This document shows positions 50,964-59,989 of a DNA stretch of 64,000 bases, piece by piece. The DNA comes from Dehalococcoidia bacterium (GTDB lineage Bacteria > Chloroflexota > Dehalococcoidia > Dehalococcoidales > RBG-16-60-22). A model generated the notes under the pieces. It did no database searches and was not told the origin of the DNA. It saw nothing but the letters and a program-made list of their open reading frames with translations. The first letter of the stretch is position 1, and each line of letters opens with the position of its first letter. The position numbers and the translations under genes are program-made. The stretch spans positions 1 to 64,000 of the forward strand of contig JAUXAC010000005.1 of assembly GCA_030615035.1 (NCBI GenBank), in the 5' to 3' direction.

Positions 50964-51257
50964 ATGCCTACAGCAGTAAGACAGTACCGATACAGCAAAG
51001 ATAAGTCGTCTCTTCTGGCGAGGATGAGAAAAATTGAGGGCCAGGCTAAGGGTATTCAGCAAATGATTAAAGATGGCCGCTACTGTATCGACATCGTTCA
51101 GCAACTAAGTGCTCTCTCTGCGGCAACTGATGAGGTTTCACTACTCATCCTTGAGAGTCATATTGAGGGTTGTGTTGCTGATGCCATCCGTAAGCAACAT
51201 GGCGAGGGTCACATCAAGGAGCTGGTGGTAACACTGCGAAAGGCTATGAGACGGTGA
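50964..51257 (+). CDS. csoR: CsoR-family copper-sensing repressor
   Basis: A 97-residue CsoR/RcnR-family protein with C41, H66 and C70 in the C-H-C pattern of Cu(I)-sensing CsoR. Copper binding releases it from DNA. The copper ATPase gene downstream and an operator over its own promoter support copper control. AGGAGG lies before the start. Confidence 0.88.
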   Translation: MPTAVRQYRYSKDKSSLLARMRKIEGQAKGIQQMIKDGRYCIDIVQQLSALSAATDEVSLLILESHIEGCVADAIRKQHGEGHIKELVVTLRKAMRR

Positions 51258-51330
51258 TGTCTCTAGCTGGTCTTCGGTGAAGGCAGTTAATCAGGACAGA
51301 GATGAATCTGGGAGAAAACAGGAGATAAGA

Positions 51331-51492
51331 GTGCTTAAATTCAAGAGTTGCCCAAGATGCAAAGGTGATGTACTGGTTGACCGAGACCACCATGGATGGT
51401 ACGAGCAATGTCTACAATGTGGCTACCAGCGTGATCTGAAGGACATGGTCATAGTTCAGCAACAACGAACTAAAGAAGTGAAGAGGAAATAG
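51331..51492 (+). CDS. Small zinc-ribbon protein
   Basis: About 53 residues with two CxxC pairs (CPRC and CLQC). The GTG at 51331 follows AGGAG; a GTG at 51277 has no site. Function unknown; likely metal binding. Confidence 0.55.
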   Translation: MLKFKSCPRCKGDVLVDRDHHGWYEQCLQCGYQRDLKDMVIVQQQRTKEVKRK

Positions 51493-51509
51493 CCCAGCAG
51501 GTCGACAAG

Positions 51510-51881
51510 ATGTGTCATCTGATTTTATTTATGCCATTATTAGGACTTCCATTGTTTTGGCTCCTGCCTATTGGCTATGCCTTGCCCAGCTATGCAGTCA
51601 TAGTATTGGTATCGGCTTTTCTCTACCGGCTGATAACGAGGGCGATGAGGAAGCCCTTACAGGATGGATTCCAGAGCCTAATCGGCACTGAGTCTGAAGT
51701 AGTAGCTAGGCTAGCGCCAGACCATTCGGCTCAATATCTAATCCGCTCCCATGGCGAACTATGGAGCGCCTACTCCCCAGACATTCTTCAACCGGGAGAG
51801 CCGGTGAACATAGTGGCGGTAAAGGGAATTGGTGTAGTTGTTGAGCGAGTGGTCCGTGGAAGGAGGCGAAGTACTTCGTAA
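51510..51881 (+). CDS. NfeD-like membrane/OB-fold protein
   Basis: A 123-residue protein with hydrophobic N-terminal half (residues 1-45) and an NfeD-C type OB fold (LIGTESEVVARLAP... GELWSAYSPDILQPGEPVNIVAVKGIGVVVE). NfeD proteins support membrane stress responses and stomatin partners. No stomatin gene is adjacent. Confidence 0.7.
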   Translation: MCHLILFMPLLGLPLFWLLPIGYALPSYAVIVLVSAFLYRLITRAMRKPLQDGFQSLIGTESEVVARLAPDHSAQYLIRSHGELWSAYSPDILQPGEPVNIVAVKGIGVVVERVVRGRRRSTS

Positions 51882-51949
51882 ATAATAGACAGATAAGCGT
51901 TATTAGCACGTTGACAACAAAATTGTATAAACAAAAAGGAGAAAGCTAG

Positions 51950-52258
51950 ATGAAGAAATTGCTATTGATAGGCTCGATTGTGCTGGTTCTAGGACTTTTA
52001 GTTGTTGGTTTCACTACCCCCATGTTTGCTCACGGCCCTGATGATGGCGGAGCTACACCAGCAGACGAGGAAGCGTGGGAAGTCATGCACGAAGCCTGTG
52101 AGAGCGGTGATTGGGAGGCAATGTCCGAAGCTGCCGAGGAGGCACATGGAGAGGACTTTGACTACATGCCCTGCCATGACGAAAACGAGTATGCCCCGAC
52201 TAATCGCTGGGGTGGTATGATGGGTGGTCACATGGGCGGAGGCATGATGGGCTGGTAA
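51950..52258 (+). CDS. Exported Met/His-rich small protein
   Basis: A 102-residue protein with a signal peptide (KKLLLIGSIVLVLGLLVV...MFAHG) and an acidic core with C50 and C74. The tail MMGGHMGGGMMGW is rich in Met and His, suiting Cu(I) binding outside the membrane. AAGGAG lies before the ATG. Confidence 0.7.
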   Translation: MKKLLLIGSIVLVLGLLVVGFTTPMFAHGPDDGGATPADEEAWEVMHEACESGDWEAMSEAAEEAHGEDFDYMPCHDENEYAPTNRWGGMMGGHMGGGMMGW

Positions 52259-52312
52259 CTAGATTATGTTTCTAGTAGAATAAACAGAAATTCTGGCAAG
52301 GAGGAAAAAAGG

Positions 52313-52468
52313 ATGAAGGTTGTAAGCTTATGTCATCCGGGTTCATGTTGCCCGGTAGTAAAGATAGACGAGGAGCATGTTGAGATAGGCGAGAAGGACA
52401 ACCTCTGTATTCTAACCAAGAGTGAATGGGAAGTTCTGAAGCAGAAGATACTAAATAGGGAAATCTAG
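52313..52468 (+). CDS. Unknown 51-aa cysteine-bearing protein
   Basis: MKVVSLCHPGSCCPVVKI with C7, C12, C13 and H8 near the N-terminus, and a C-terminal helix. AAGGAGG lies 9 bases before ATG 52313. The cysteine/histidine group suits metal binding, and it lies between the exported Met-rich protein and copA. Confidence 0.6.
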   Translation: MKVVSLCHPGSCCPVVKIDEEHVEIGEKDNLCILTKSEWEVLKQKILNREI

Positions 52469-52485
52469 AACCTGAGGCGCCGAAA

Positions 52486-52506
52486 CTAGGAGCTGTTGGC
52501 TCCTAG
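52486..52506 (+). promoter_or_regulatory. 8-bp hairpin before copA
   Basis: CTAGGAGC-TGTTG-GCTCCTAG, with no T-run after it. It may be an mRNA processing or attenuation site between the small gene and copA. Confidence 0.5.
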
Positions 52507-52544
52507 TCGCTAGGTAAAACCCGGCCTGAGGAGGCTAGCGATAG

Positions 52545-55028
52545 ATGGCTGACGAAACCACGCAGGAGAAAAGGAAGACAGTCATTCCAGTCACCGGCAT
52601 GACCTGCACCACCTGTGCAGCTACCATTGAGAAGGGTCTGGCTGAGACTGCCGGGATAGAGCAAGCCAAGGTTAACTTCGCCCAAGAGAAAGCTTCTATA
52701 GAGTATGACTCCACCAAGGTAAGCCTCGCCAGGATTAAGGATACTATATCCCGGTTAGGCTACGGGACGGCGACCAGAAAATCCGTCTTTCCGGTAGGTG
52801 GGATGACCTGTGCTTCCTGCGTGGCTCGCGTCGAGCAGGCTCTCTCCAGTGTGCCCGGGGTAATTTCCACCAATGTCAATCTGGCTTCAGAGAAAGCTAC
52901 TGTAGAATATATTGAAGGGATAGAGTTTGCTGAACTAAGACGAGCAGTGAAAGAAGCTGGCTATGAACTGGGCTCGGAAGCTGAGACCCTGGAAGATGTT
53001 ACTACTGCCGCCCAGCGAGAAATTCGGATGGTAAGAAACAGGTTTATCTTCGCTGCTGTCCTTGGCTTAGCAATCATGGTTCTGGGCTTTGGGCCCTCTT
53101 TTATAGGCAAGCCTTATTTACTCTGGGCTCTGGCAACACCAGTACAGTTCTGGGCGGGGTGGCGATTCTATCGTGGCACCTGGGGAGCACTGCGGCACAG
53201 AACCACCGATATGAATACCCTGATTGCCGTCGGCACATCAGCGGCTTACTTCTACAGCATGGTAGCAGTTCTCTTCCCCGGTCTTTTCGTCGCTCGTGGA
53301 CTGGAACCCCACCTCTACTTCGATACCTCAGCCATGATTATCGCTTTGATTTTGCTGGGTCGTTTTCTGGAGTCCAGAGCCAGAGGGCAGACCTCAGCGG
53401 CAATAAAGAAGCTCATCGGTATGCAACCGAAAACAGCTCTGGTTATCCGTGATGGTGAGGAGAGGGAAATTCCCGTTGATGATGTCCAGGTCGATGACCT
53501 CATCCTGGTGAGACCGGGTGAGCGAGTGCCCGTGGACGGCATAATTCGCCAGGGCTATTCCAGCATTGACGAGTCCATGATTACCGGAGAGAGCATCCCG
53601 GTGGAGAAAAAAACAGGTGACGAGGTTATTGGCGCCACCATTAATAAGACAGGCAGCTTCCAGTTCGAGGCGACCAAGGTGGGTAAGGATACTACCCTGG
53701 CTCAGATTATCCGGTTGGTAGAAGAAGCCCAGGGAAGCAAAGCACCTATTCAGCGCCTGGCTGATGTCATCGCCAGCTACTTTGTGCCGACTGTGATTGG
53801 CATTGCTACCATTACCTTCATAATCTGGTACCTCCTGGGACCAGCTCCAGCCCTCACCTTCGCCCTCCTCAACTTTGTTGCCGTGCTCATTATTGCCTGC
53901 CCCTGCGCTCTGGGACTGGCAACTCCAACGGCAATTATGGTAGGCACCGGCAAAGGAGCTGAGAATGGTGTTCTTATCCGGAGCGCTGAGGCACTGGAAA
54001 GGTCTCATAAAATAAAAACCGTGCTGCTGGATAAGACCGGAACTCTGACCCGAGGCGAGCCCAAGGTAACCGATGTAATCACCGTTCCCCCTTCCTCTCA
54101 AGAAGAGGTTCTCCGACTGGCAGCCTCAGCTGAGCGCAGTTCGGAGCATCCACTCGCTGAGGCTATAGTCAAGGCGGCTTCGGAGAAGAAGCTGACATTA
54201 TCCACAGCCTCAGATTTTAATGCTGTCCCCGGACATGGTGTGGAGGCTTTAGTAGAAGGTAAGAAGCTCCTCCTGGGTAACTTGAAATTGATAAAGGACA
54301 GGGGTCTTTCCCTGAACGGGCTGGAAGAGGAAGCCAATCGCCTCTGGGAGAAAGGCAAGACCGTAATGTTTCTGGGTATAGAAAGCCAGGTGGTGGGCAT
54401 CATTGCTCTGGCTGATACCCTCAAGCCGGATGCCAAAGAGGCAATAGAAGCACTGCACAAGATGAGTACCGAGGTGGTAATGCTCACCGGAGACAATCGG
54501 CGCACCGGTGAAGCTATTGCTCAAGAAGTGGGTATTGACCATGTTCTCGCCGAGGTGCTCCCGGAACATAAAGCTCAGGAGGTCAAGAAGTTGCAGCAGG
54601 AGGGAAAGGTGGTAGCCATGGTGGGTGATGGAATAAACGACGCTCCAGCTCTGGCTCAGGCTGATATAGGCATCGCCATCGGCACCGGGACTGATGTCGC
54701 CATGGAGACTGGAGATATTACGCTGATTAGCGGTGATTTGACGGGAATTGTAACCGCCATATCCCTGAGTAAACGCACCATGAGAACCATAAAGCAGAAT
54801 CTCTTCTGGGCTTTTGCCTACAATACTGCCCTCATCCCGGTGGCGGCAGGGGTATTATATTTTGCCTTCGCGAGTACTGGTGTCCCATCAGGACTTCAAT
54901 TTATTCTGGGCGATTACGGGTTCCTGAATCCGATTCTAGCCGCAGCTGCCATGGCAGCCAGCTCCATAACAGTAGTGCTTAATTCACTGCGCTTAAGAAA
55001 ATTTAAGCCAGCCAGATTAGCCGACTAA
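52545..55028 (+). CDS. copA: Cu(I)-translocating P-type ATPase
   Basis: An 827-residue P1B-1 ATPase. Two heavy-metal domains (GMTCTTC near residue 18, GMTCASC near 85) precede the membrane part with CPC (IIACPCALG). The phosphorylation motif DKTGT, the SEHPL motif and the hinge [10 protein letters not shown] follow. C-terminal YN (AYNTALIP) and MxxSS (MAASSITV) complete the Cu(I) site. It exports copper and is regulated by the nearby CsoR. Confidence 0.95.
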   Translation: MADETTQEKRKTVIPVTGMTCTTCAATIEKGLAETAGIEQAKVNFAQEKASIEYDSTKVSLARIKDTISRLGYGTATRKSVFPVGGMTCASCVARVEQALSSVPGVISTNVNLASEKATVEYIEGIEFAELRRAVKEAGYELGSEAETLEDVTTAAQREIRMVRNRFIFAAVLGLAIMVLGFGPSFIGKPYLLWALATPVQFWAGWRFYRGTWGALRHRTTDMNTLIAVGTSAAYFYSMVAVLFPGLFVARGLEPHLYFDTSAMIIALILLGRFLESRARGQTSAAIKKLIGMQPKTALVIRDGEEREIPVDDVQVDDLILVRPGERVPVDGIIRQGYSSIDESMITGESIPVEKKTGDEVIGATINKTGSFQFEATKVGKDTTLAQIIRLVEEAQGSKAPIQRLADVIASYFVPTVIGIATITFIIWYLLGPAPALTFALLNFVAVLIIACPCALGLATPTAIMVGTGKGAENGVLIRSAEALERSHKIKTVLLDKTGTLTRGEPKVTDVITVPPSSQEEVLRLAASAERSSEHPLAEAIVKAASEKKLTLSTASDFNAVPGHGVEALVEGKKLLLGNLKLIKDRGLSLNGLEEEANRLWEKGKTVMFLGIESQVVGIIALADTLKPDAKEAIEALHKMSTEVVMLTGDNRRTGEAIAQEVGIDHVLAEVLPEHKAQEVKKLQQEGKVVAMVGDGINDAPALAQADIGIAIGTGTDVAMETGDITLISGDLTGIVTAISLSKRTMRTIKQNLFWAFAYNTALIPVAAGVLYFAFASTGVPSGLQFILGDYGFLNPILAAAAMAASSITVVLNSLRLRKFKPARLAD

Positions 55029-55047
55029 TACAACTTTGAGGAGGGCC

Positions 55048-55440
55048 GTGTATTACTTTGCCTATGGCGCCAACCTAAACCGTAAGCAGATGCTGGAACG
55101 CTGCCCGGACAGTAAGCCTAAATTTATGGTTACCCTGCCCAACTACAAATTGATATTTGTCGGCTGGTCCAGAAAGTGGCGGGGTGGAGTTGCCACCATC
55201 AAGCGATTTGGAGGGGAGAAAGTTCTCGGTGGCATTTATGACGTCTCGGAACAATGTTTACGGCAACTAGATAGATATGAAGAAGGCTACGACCGACTCA
55301 AGGTTACTGTGTTTACCGAAGTTGACGAGCCCATAGAAGCAATAACCTATATCAAGTCCGGGCAGTTGGAAGAAACACAGCCTTCAAAAGAATATCTTCT
55401 TCTTACTCAGCAGGGCTACAGAGATTGGGGACTCATCTAG
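55048..55440 (+). CDS. Gamma-glutamylcyclotransferase-like protein
   Basis: About 130 residues with the BtrG/AIG2 fold: YYFAYGANLN at the start and LDRYEEGYDRLKV with the catalytic Glu. GTG 55048 is chosen because GAGGAGG lies just upstream; the TTG at 55036 is part of that site. Substrate is unknown (gamma-glutamyl compounds). Confidence 0.75.
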   Translation: MYYFAYGANLNRKQMLERCPDSKPKFMVTLPNYKLIFVGWSRKWRGGVATIKRFGGEKVLGGIYDVSEQCLRQLDRYEEGYDRLKVTVFTEVDEPIEAITYIKSGQLEETQPSKEYLLLTQQGYRDWGLI

Positions 55441-55480
55441 GTAAAATTATACTGGCCGGAGTTTGCTGTGCTAGAGACTA

Positions 55481-56395
55481 TTATGTTGCCAGTCGTTGCA
55501 GGTAACGGTGCGCCTGAAGCGCCGCCTTAGCTCCTTCGCCAGCAGCAACAATGATTTGCTTCTCAGGCACATCGGTTACATCTCCGGCAGCATAAAGCCC
55601 GGGCGCCATGGTTTCATTAGCGCAACTGACAGGCACCTCCCCCCATTTATTGAGTTCAACAAGCCCTTTTACTGCTCCAGAGGTGGGTACCAGCCCGATT
55701 TCAATGAAAACCCCGGTTACGTCCAGCTGTTTCTTCTCACCAGTTTTGAGGTCTTTTATCAGCACCCCTTCAACTAAATCCTGACCTTTAATCTCCTCTG
55801 TTTGATGTTCGGTGAAAATGGTAAGGTTTTTGGCATCGGCTAGCTGGTCAACAAGAATAGGGTCGCCGGTTAACGGAGTCAGCGAAACCAGGTCCACATG
55901 CTCAGCGATTTTTATCATATCTAAAGCCGCCTCAAGTGCCGAGTTGCCCCCTCCCACCACCGCCACCCTTTGCCCGGCGAAAACGGGACCATCACAGATG
56001 GCACAGTAGGTTACCCCCCTGCCGGTCAACTCTGCCTCACCCGGCACATTCAGCTTCCTGGGACTTTTGCCGGTGGCAAAGATTACCGCTCTTGCCTGAT
56101 ATCTATTATCGCCTTCAGATATAGCTTCAAAGCCCCCTTCAATCTTCTCCAGCTTGGATACCTTTTCACCAATCTTCTGGTCGATGGGAAACTGGCTCAC
56201 CTGAGTCTGGAACTTATTTATTAACTCCGGCCCCTCAATAAATTGATAGCCAAGATAGTTCTCAATACCCCAGGTATTATTTATCTGCCCGCCAATATCA
56301 ACGCTAACCAGTAACGTCTTGAGCCGCTTGCGCGCCGCATATACACCAGCACAAAGTCCCGCCGGACCCCCACCTATTATCATCAAATCATACAC
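55481..56395 (-). CDS. trxB: Thioredoxin-reductase-like flavoprotein
   Basis: A 304-residue low-molecular-weight thioredoxin reductase. FAD motif GGGPAGL is at residues 8-14, the redox pair C131xxC134 in TYCAICDG, and the second nucleotide motif GGGNSALEAA. The NADPH-specific HRRxxxR stretch is replaced by VSLTPLTGDP, as in AhpF-like or non-NADPH enzymes. The glutaredoxin gene 29 bases upstream may encode its partner. Confidence 0.85.
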   Translation of the reverse strand: MYDLMIIGGGPAGLCAGVYAARKRLKTLLVSVDIGGQINNTWGIENYLGYQFIEGPELINKFQTQVSQFPIDQKIGEKVSKLEKIEGGFEAISEGDNRYQARAVIFATGKSPRKLNVPGEAELTGRGVTYCAICDGPVFAGQRVAVVGGGNSALEAALDMIKIAEHVDLVSLTPLTGDPILVDQLADAKNLTIFTEHQTEEIKGQDLVEGVLIKDLKTGEKKQLDVTGVFIEIGLVPTSGAVKGLVELNKWGEVPVSCANETMAPGLYAAGDVTDVPEKQIIVAAGEGAKAALQAHRYLQRLAT

Positions 56396-56424
56396 TGCTG
56401 CCTCCTGAATACAAACCAGATAAC

Positions 56425-56661
56425 CTATGATAGCAGGCTATCTAACTTGGTCTGGTTAAACCCGACCATCACTTCATCATCAATAATGACTACGGGGACA
56501 CTCATTTGTTTTGATTTGTCTATCATCTCCTTAGCTTTTTCCCGATCCGCAGCTACATTGTACTCAGTAAAAGATACACCTTTTCGCGACAGATAATCTT
56601 TCGCCCTATGGCACCAGGGACAGGTGGGAGTCGTATAGATAACCACTTTCTTGTCAGCCAT
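56425..56661 (-). CDS. Glutaredoxin-like protein
   Basis: A 78-residue thioredoxin-fold protein with CPWC (residues 14-17) and the conserved VPVVIIDDEV cis-Pro loop. Probably reduced by the adjacent flavoprotein. Confidence 0.88.
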   Translation of the reverse strand: MADKKVVIYTTPTCPWCHRAKDYLSRKGVSFTEYNVAADREKAKEMIDKSKQMSVPVVIIDDEVMVGFNQTKLDSLLS

Positions 56662-56697
56662 TTTTTCACCTCGTCTACAGACATAGTAATAGCATCG

Positions 56698-56844
56698 TTA
56701 ATCTTCTGGGTGAATATGTTCACCCACTACGGGATTACCACACACTGGACAGGTAGCCACTAACATCTTCTGGCAATTGGGGCATGCACCAGGAACTTTA
56801 GATTCATGCCCGCACCCCGGGCAGACATACTTGACGTCTTGCAT
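56698..56844 (-). CDS. Small zinc-ribbon protein, 48 aa
   Basis: Three CxxC pairs (CPGC, CPNC, CPVC) within 48 residues. ATG 56844 is preceded by GGAGGCGG. It lies upstream of the glutaredoxin gene and may be co-transcribed. Confidence 0.65.
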   Translation of the reverse strand: MQDVKYVCPGCGHESKVPGACPNCQKMLVATCPVCGNPVVGEHIHPED

Positions 56845-56987
56845 CAAACCGCCTCCAACCATTTAGTAGCCAAATCTTATATTCATATACCAAAAGATGT
56901 CAAGGATTCTTGTCAAAAGCTTCTGTTCGGTAGTGGTTGGGGGGGTACGTAGTAGAAGCTACGAAAAGGATTAGTTGAAACTATATG

Positions 56988-57845
56988 CTATAACTTCTTA
57001 AACTTCTTAAAAACTCTAGCAACATAGTCATCGGTTAAGTCAAATCCTACTTTACCGCAATTTAGTTTTTCAACTTGTTTCATCCCAAGTGGTTCAAAGA
57101 TATTTTTATAGTTACGAGGAAAACGCTTCCATGCTTCTCCCCACTCGGCTTCAATGGTAATCAGCAAATCATTTGTTATTCTAGCCATTTGAGGAAATAT
57201 CCATTCACTTTCTGTGTGTATATGTAACAGAACAGCCATAGTGAATACTAGGTCATACTGTCCATCTCTGAATTCGGTTATTATTGTTTCTACAGGTTCA
57301 TTGTATATCTTTGTGTGGTTCGCCATATCGGGATAGGTCTGCTTGAGTAATTTGACAGCATTTGTGCTTATTTCTATGCCCTCAAGGTTCACAAAACCTG
57401 CTTTATATAGATAGTTCAAATTTCTTCCAACATTACATCCAATCTCAAGGACTTTAATATTTTTCTTAGCGTGTCGCTGTATTATTTCCAATAAAAATTG
57501 GCTTTTTACCTCACCATCTATATACGTTTCTGGTAGATTACCACTGTCAGGCTCTCTCCAATAATTATGGATTGTATTCACGTCTGGATGGCTAATTGGC
57601 TTGCTGAGAAGATTTAATAGCAACCTAACAAAGCGAAAAGTAGAAATACGACAGAAAACAGGCAAATATACCCGTCTTAAGACGGGTTTAGCGAAAGTAG
57701 GAGTAAATTTTGTAATTATACTGAAAGGTGGTAGGTCGCTTAAAGTTAGAATACGATTAGCCTTTTTCTTCTTTGTCACTGATTGTTTGAATTCTATGGA
57801 GTGTAAAGTAATGAGTAGTATAGCACTATGAAATATATTCATCAA
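56988..57845 (-). CDS. Class I SAM-dependent methyltransferase
   Basis: A 285-residue protein with the SAM motif VLEIGCNVGRNLNYL near residue 132 and EGIEIS, then DLVFTMAVLLHIHTE. The N-terminal 100 residues are basic and not part of the domain. The gene is AT-richer than its neighbours and stands alone, which suggests acquisition. Substrate unknown. Confidence 0.75.
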   Translation of the reverse strand: MMNIFHSAILLITLHSIEFKQSVTKKKKANRILTLSDLPPFSIITKFTPTFAKPVLRRVYLPVFCRISTFRFVRLLLNLLSKPISHPDVNTIHNYWREPDSGNLPETYIDGEVKSQFLLEIIQRHAKKNIKVLEIGCNVGRNLNYLYKAGFVNLEGIEISTNAVKLLKQTYPDMANHTKIYNEPVETIITEFRDGQYDLVFTMAVLLHIHTESEWIFPQMARITNDLLITIEAEWGEAWKRFPRNYKNIFEPLGMKQVEKLNCGKVGFDLTDDYVARVFKKFKKL

Positions 57846-58052
57846 ACAAACTTTTTCACCCCTTTGACACCACCTATCAAAAGGGTCAATTCCAAGAATT
57901 AAAGAAAATCAACGAAAATCGAACAGAACCTGTCAAAAGGCACCAGCTAGCCGAATATCCCTCATTTCCATCCTAGGGCCATATATTATAGAATATAAGT
58001 GGCGAAAGCTCGAGAAGCAGAACCCTGTTTAAATGTAAAAAGGAGGTTAGCC

Positions 58053-58583
58053 ATGGTAACTGAGCAGGATAAAACCCTGGATGCACTTAAAACAGCTATC
58101 CAGATGGAAATCGACGGCAAGAAATTCTATCTGAAAGCGAGTCAGGAAAGCAGTAATGAGCTGGGTAAGAAACTGCTGGAATCGCTAGCTGATGAAGAAG
58201 ACATTCACCGACAGAAGTTCGGGGAAATATATGAGGCTATCCAGAGTAAAAAGACCTGGCCCAAGACAGATTTTAAGCCTGATGGGGGCATAAGGCTTAG
58301 AACCATATTTGCCAGGGCAACTGAAGAGACGAGCTCCGATATAAAGGCTCAGGCCACTGAACTTGATGCTGTACAGACAGCGATGGACATGGAAAACAAG
58401 ACCTATGATTTCTATCAGACTCAACTCAAGAACGCCACCCATTATGCTGAGAGAGAATTCTACGAGGCTTTAGCCTTCCAGGAAAAGGAACACCACCTAA
58501 TTCTGCTTGACTATTACGAATTCCTCAAAGACCCGGCAGCCTGGTTTGTTAGCAAAGAACATCCCTCTCTGGATGCCGGCTAA
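58053..58583 (+). CDS. Rubrerythrin-like ferritin-fold protein
   Basis: A 176-residue diiron protein: MEIDGKKFY with an E-x6-Y pair, DEEDIHRQ (ExxH), MDMENKTYDFY and QEKEHHLI give two E and two ExxH motifs. It lacks a C-terminal rubredoxin ribbon. It reduces peroxide or stores iron. ATG 58053 follows AGGAGG; an earlier in-frame start lacks one. Confidence 0.85.
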   Translation: MVTEQDKTLDALKTAIQMEIDGKKFYLKASQESSNELGKKLLESLADEEDIHRQKFGEIYEAIQSKKTWPKTDFKPDGGIRLRTIFARATEETSSDIKAQATELDAVQTAMDMENKTYDFYQTQLKNATHYAEREFYEALAFQEKEHHLILLDYYEFLKDPAAWFVSKEHPSLDAG

Positions 58584-58616
58584 GGCTGCAGACAAAATAG
58601 TGTTTAGGAGAGACCG

Positions 58617-59456
58617 ATGGACAAAGATAAAATCATTGCTTTGCTGAACAAAGACCTTCAGGATGAGCATGGTGCCATCATTCAGTATCTGAACCATGCC
58701 TACGCTATGGGTGAAGGTGAGATGGCTTGCGAGATTGAGGCACTCGCCAGGGATGAAATGCGCCACTTGGATTGGCTGGCAGAGACCGTAGCCGAGTTGG
58801 GCGGCACACCCAGCCTTGAGAGGGGCACTATGCTTATGAGTGGTGAGAGCGTCGCCGACTGGATGGGGAATAACGTGCTGCTGGAAAAAGGCGCCATAAA
58901 TCAATATCAGGAACACATCAAGCTTATTGATGACCCCAAAATAAAGCGATTGCTGGAACGCATCCTGTCCGACGAAGAATCCCACCACGGTAGTTTTGAG
59001 CACTTTATCGAGAAGGCAAAGAGAAAAGGAATGAAGGATATAAGAGGCAGCCGCCAGGACAAGATAACCCGGACGCTCAACTGGGGTGTTGAACATGAGT
59101 ACACTGTCATCCTCCAGTATCTGCTCCATTCCTACATGACACCCAATAAAGAAGCTCAAGAGCAACTGGCAGACCAGGCTATTAACGAGATGCAGCATCT
59201 AGGCTGGCTCGCCGAGGAGATAGTTGGTAGCGGCGGCAATCCAAAAATAGAACACACCGAGGTTGACCAATCAACCAAGACCCCCGATATGCTCCGGGCC
59301 GACATTAAAATTGAAAAGAAAGTGGCTGATGCCTACGACCAGGCTGCCAAGGAGACTGAAGACCCTGACCTGAAAAAGCTCCTCCACCGTATAAGAGATA
59401 ATGAGATATATCATATCGGCGTATTCAATGACCTGCTAAAGGAAGAGGAGAAATAA
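58617..59456 (+). CDS. Tandem ferritin-like domain protein
   Basis: A 279-residue protein of two ferritin-like halves. The first has LNKDLQDEHGAIIQYLNH, DEMRHLDWLAE and DEESHHGSF. The second has LNWGVEHEYTVILQYLLHS, NEMQHLGWLAEE and DNEIYHIGVF. Each half has the E-x-xH pairs of a diiron site, so a duplication is clear. It starts 33 bases after the rubrerythrin-like gene. Confidence 0.88.
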   Translation: MDKDKIIALLNKDLQDEHGAIIQYLNHAYAMGEGEMACEIEALARDEMRHLDWLAETVAELGGTPSLERGTMLMSGESVADWMGNNVLLEKGAINQYQEHIKLIDDPKIKRLLERILSDEESHHGSFEHFIEKAKRKGMKDIRGSRQDKITRTLNWGVEHEYTVILQYLLHSYMTPNKEAQEQLADQAINEMQHLGWLAEEIVGSGGNPKIEHTEVDQSTKTPDMLRADIKIEKKVADAYDQAAKETEDPDLKKLLHRIRDNEIYHIGVFNDLLKEEEK

Positions 59457-59478
59457 GACCTGGAAAGGAGGTCAATAA

Positions 59479-59934
59479 GTGGACACAATAGAAGTACTAA
59501 GGAAATCTGACCTTTTTCGTGGCTTGAATGACGAGCAACTTAGAGTATTAGAGAAAATGGCAACTCCCTGTGTATTTGAGCCGGGGACAATTATAAACAA
59601 GCAGGATACCAAACTGGACAACGTTTATTTGATTGAAGAGGGTCTCGTGGCAATTTTTCTGGAACTGGGGCCACTGACTGAACGTCAACTGCAAGCTGCC
59701 TCTAACTTTGAAACCTTTGGCTGGTCAGCGATGATAGAGCCACACATTTCAACTGCTACCGCAAAAGCCATAGAGAAAACAAAAGCACTGGCCTTTAACG
59801 GTAAGGAGCTGTGCGATTTATGTATAACCCAGCCCGAGCTAGGCTGTAGAATATCTAGGGCAGTGGCTCGCGTAGTAGCAGCGAGACTACATAGCGCCTA
59901 TAACCAGCTATTGGGTGTTACCCACCAGGACTAA
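59479..59934 (+). CDS. Cyclic-nucleotide-binding domain protein without HTH
   Basis: A 151-residue cNMP-binding beta-roll (residues 10-125: [17 protein letters not shown] ... [22 protein letters not shown]) with a helical tail. No helix-turn-helix follows, so it is not a classical CRP. C113, C116 and C125 ([13 protein letters not shown]) are notable. GTG start after AAGGAGGT. It follows the ferritin gene by 22 bases. Confidence 0.75.
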   Translation: MDTIEVLRKSDLFRGLNDEQLRVLEKMATPCVFEPGTIINKQDTKLDNVYLIEEGLVAIFLELGPLTERQLQAASNFETFGWSAMIEPHISTATAKAIEKTKALAFNGKELCDLCITQPELGCRISRAVARVVAARLHSAYNQLLGVTHQD

Positions 59935-59989
59935 ACTTCGTACGTTACCCAATTGCCCTTCAATAACAGTTAAGTCAATGAGGTTAATC

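Noticed and set aside
53394..54569. Long minus-strand frames inside copA
   Set aside because: copA on the plus strand has all P-type ATPase motifs; the antisense frames have none and no ribosome sites.
58497..59198. 233-codon minus-strand frame
   Set aside because: It is antisense to the tandem ferritin-like gene, which has clear motifs.
59479..59934. CRP/FNR regulator that binds the 50498 palindrome
   Set aside because: The protein ends after the ligand domain and a short helical tail, without a helix-turn-helix.
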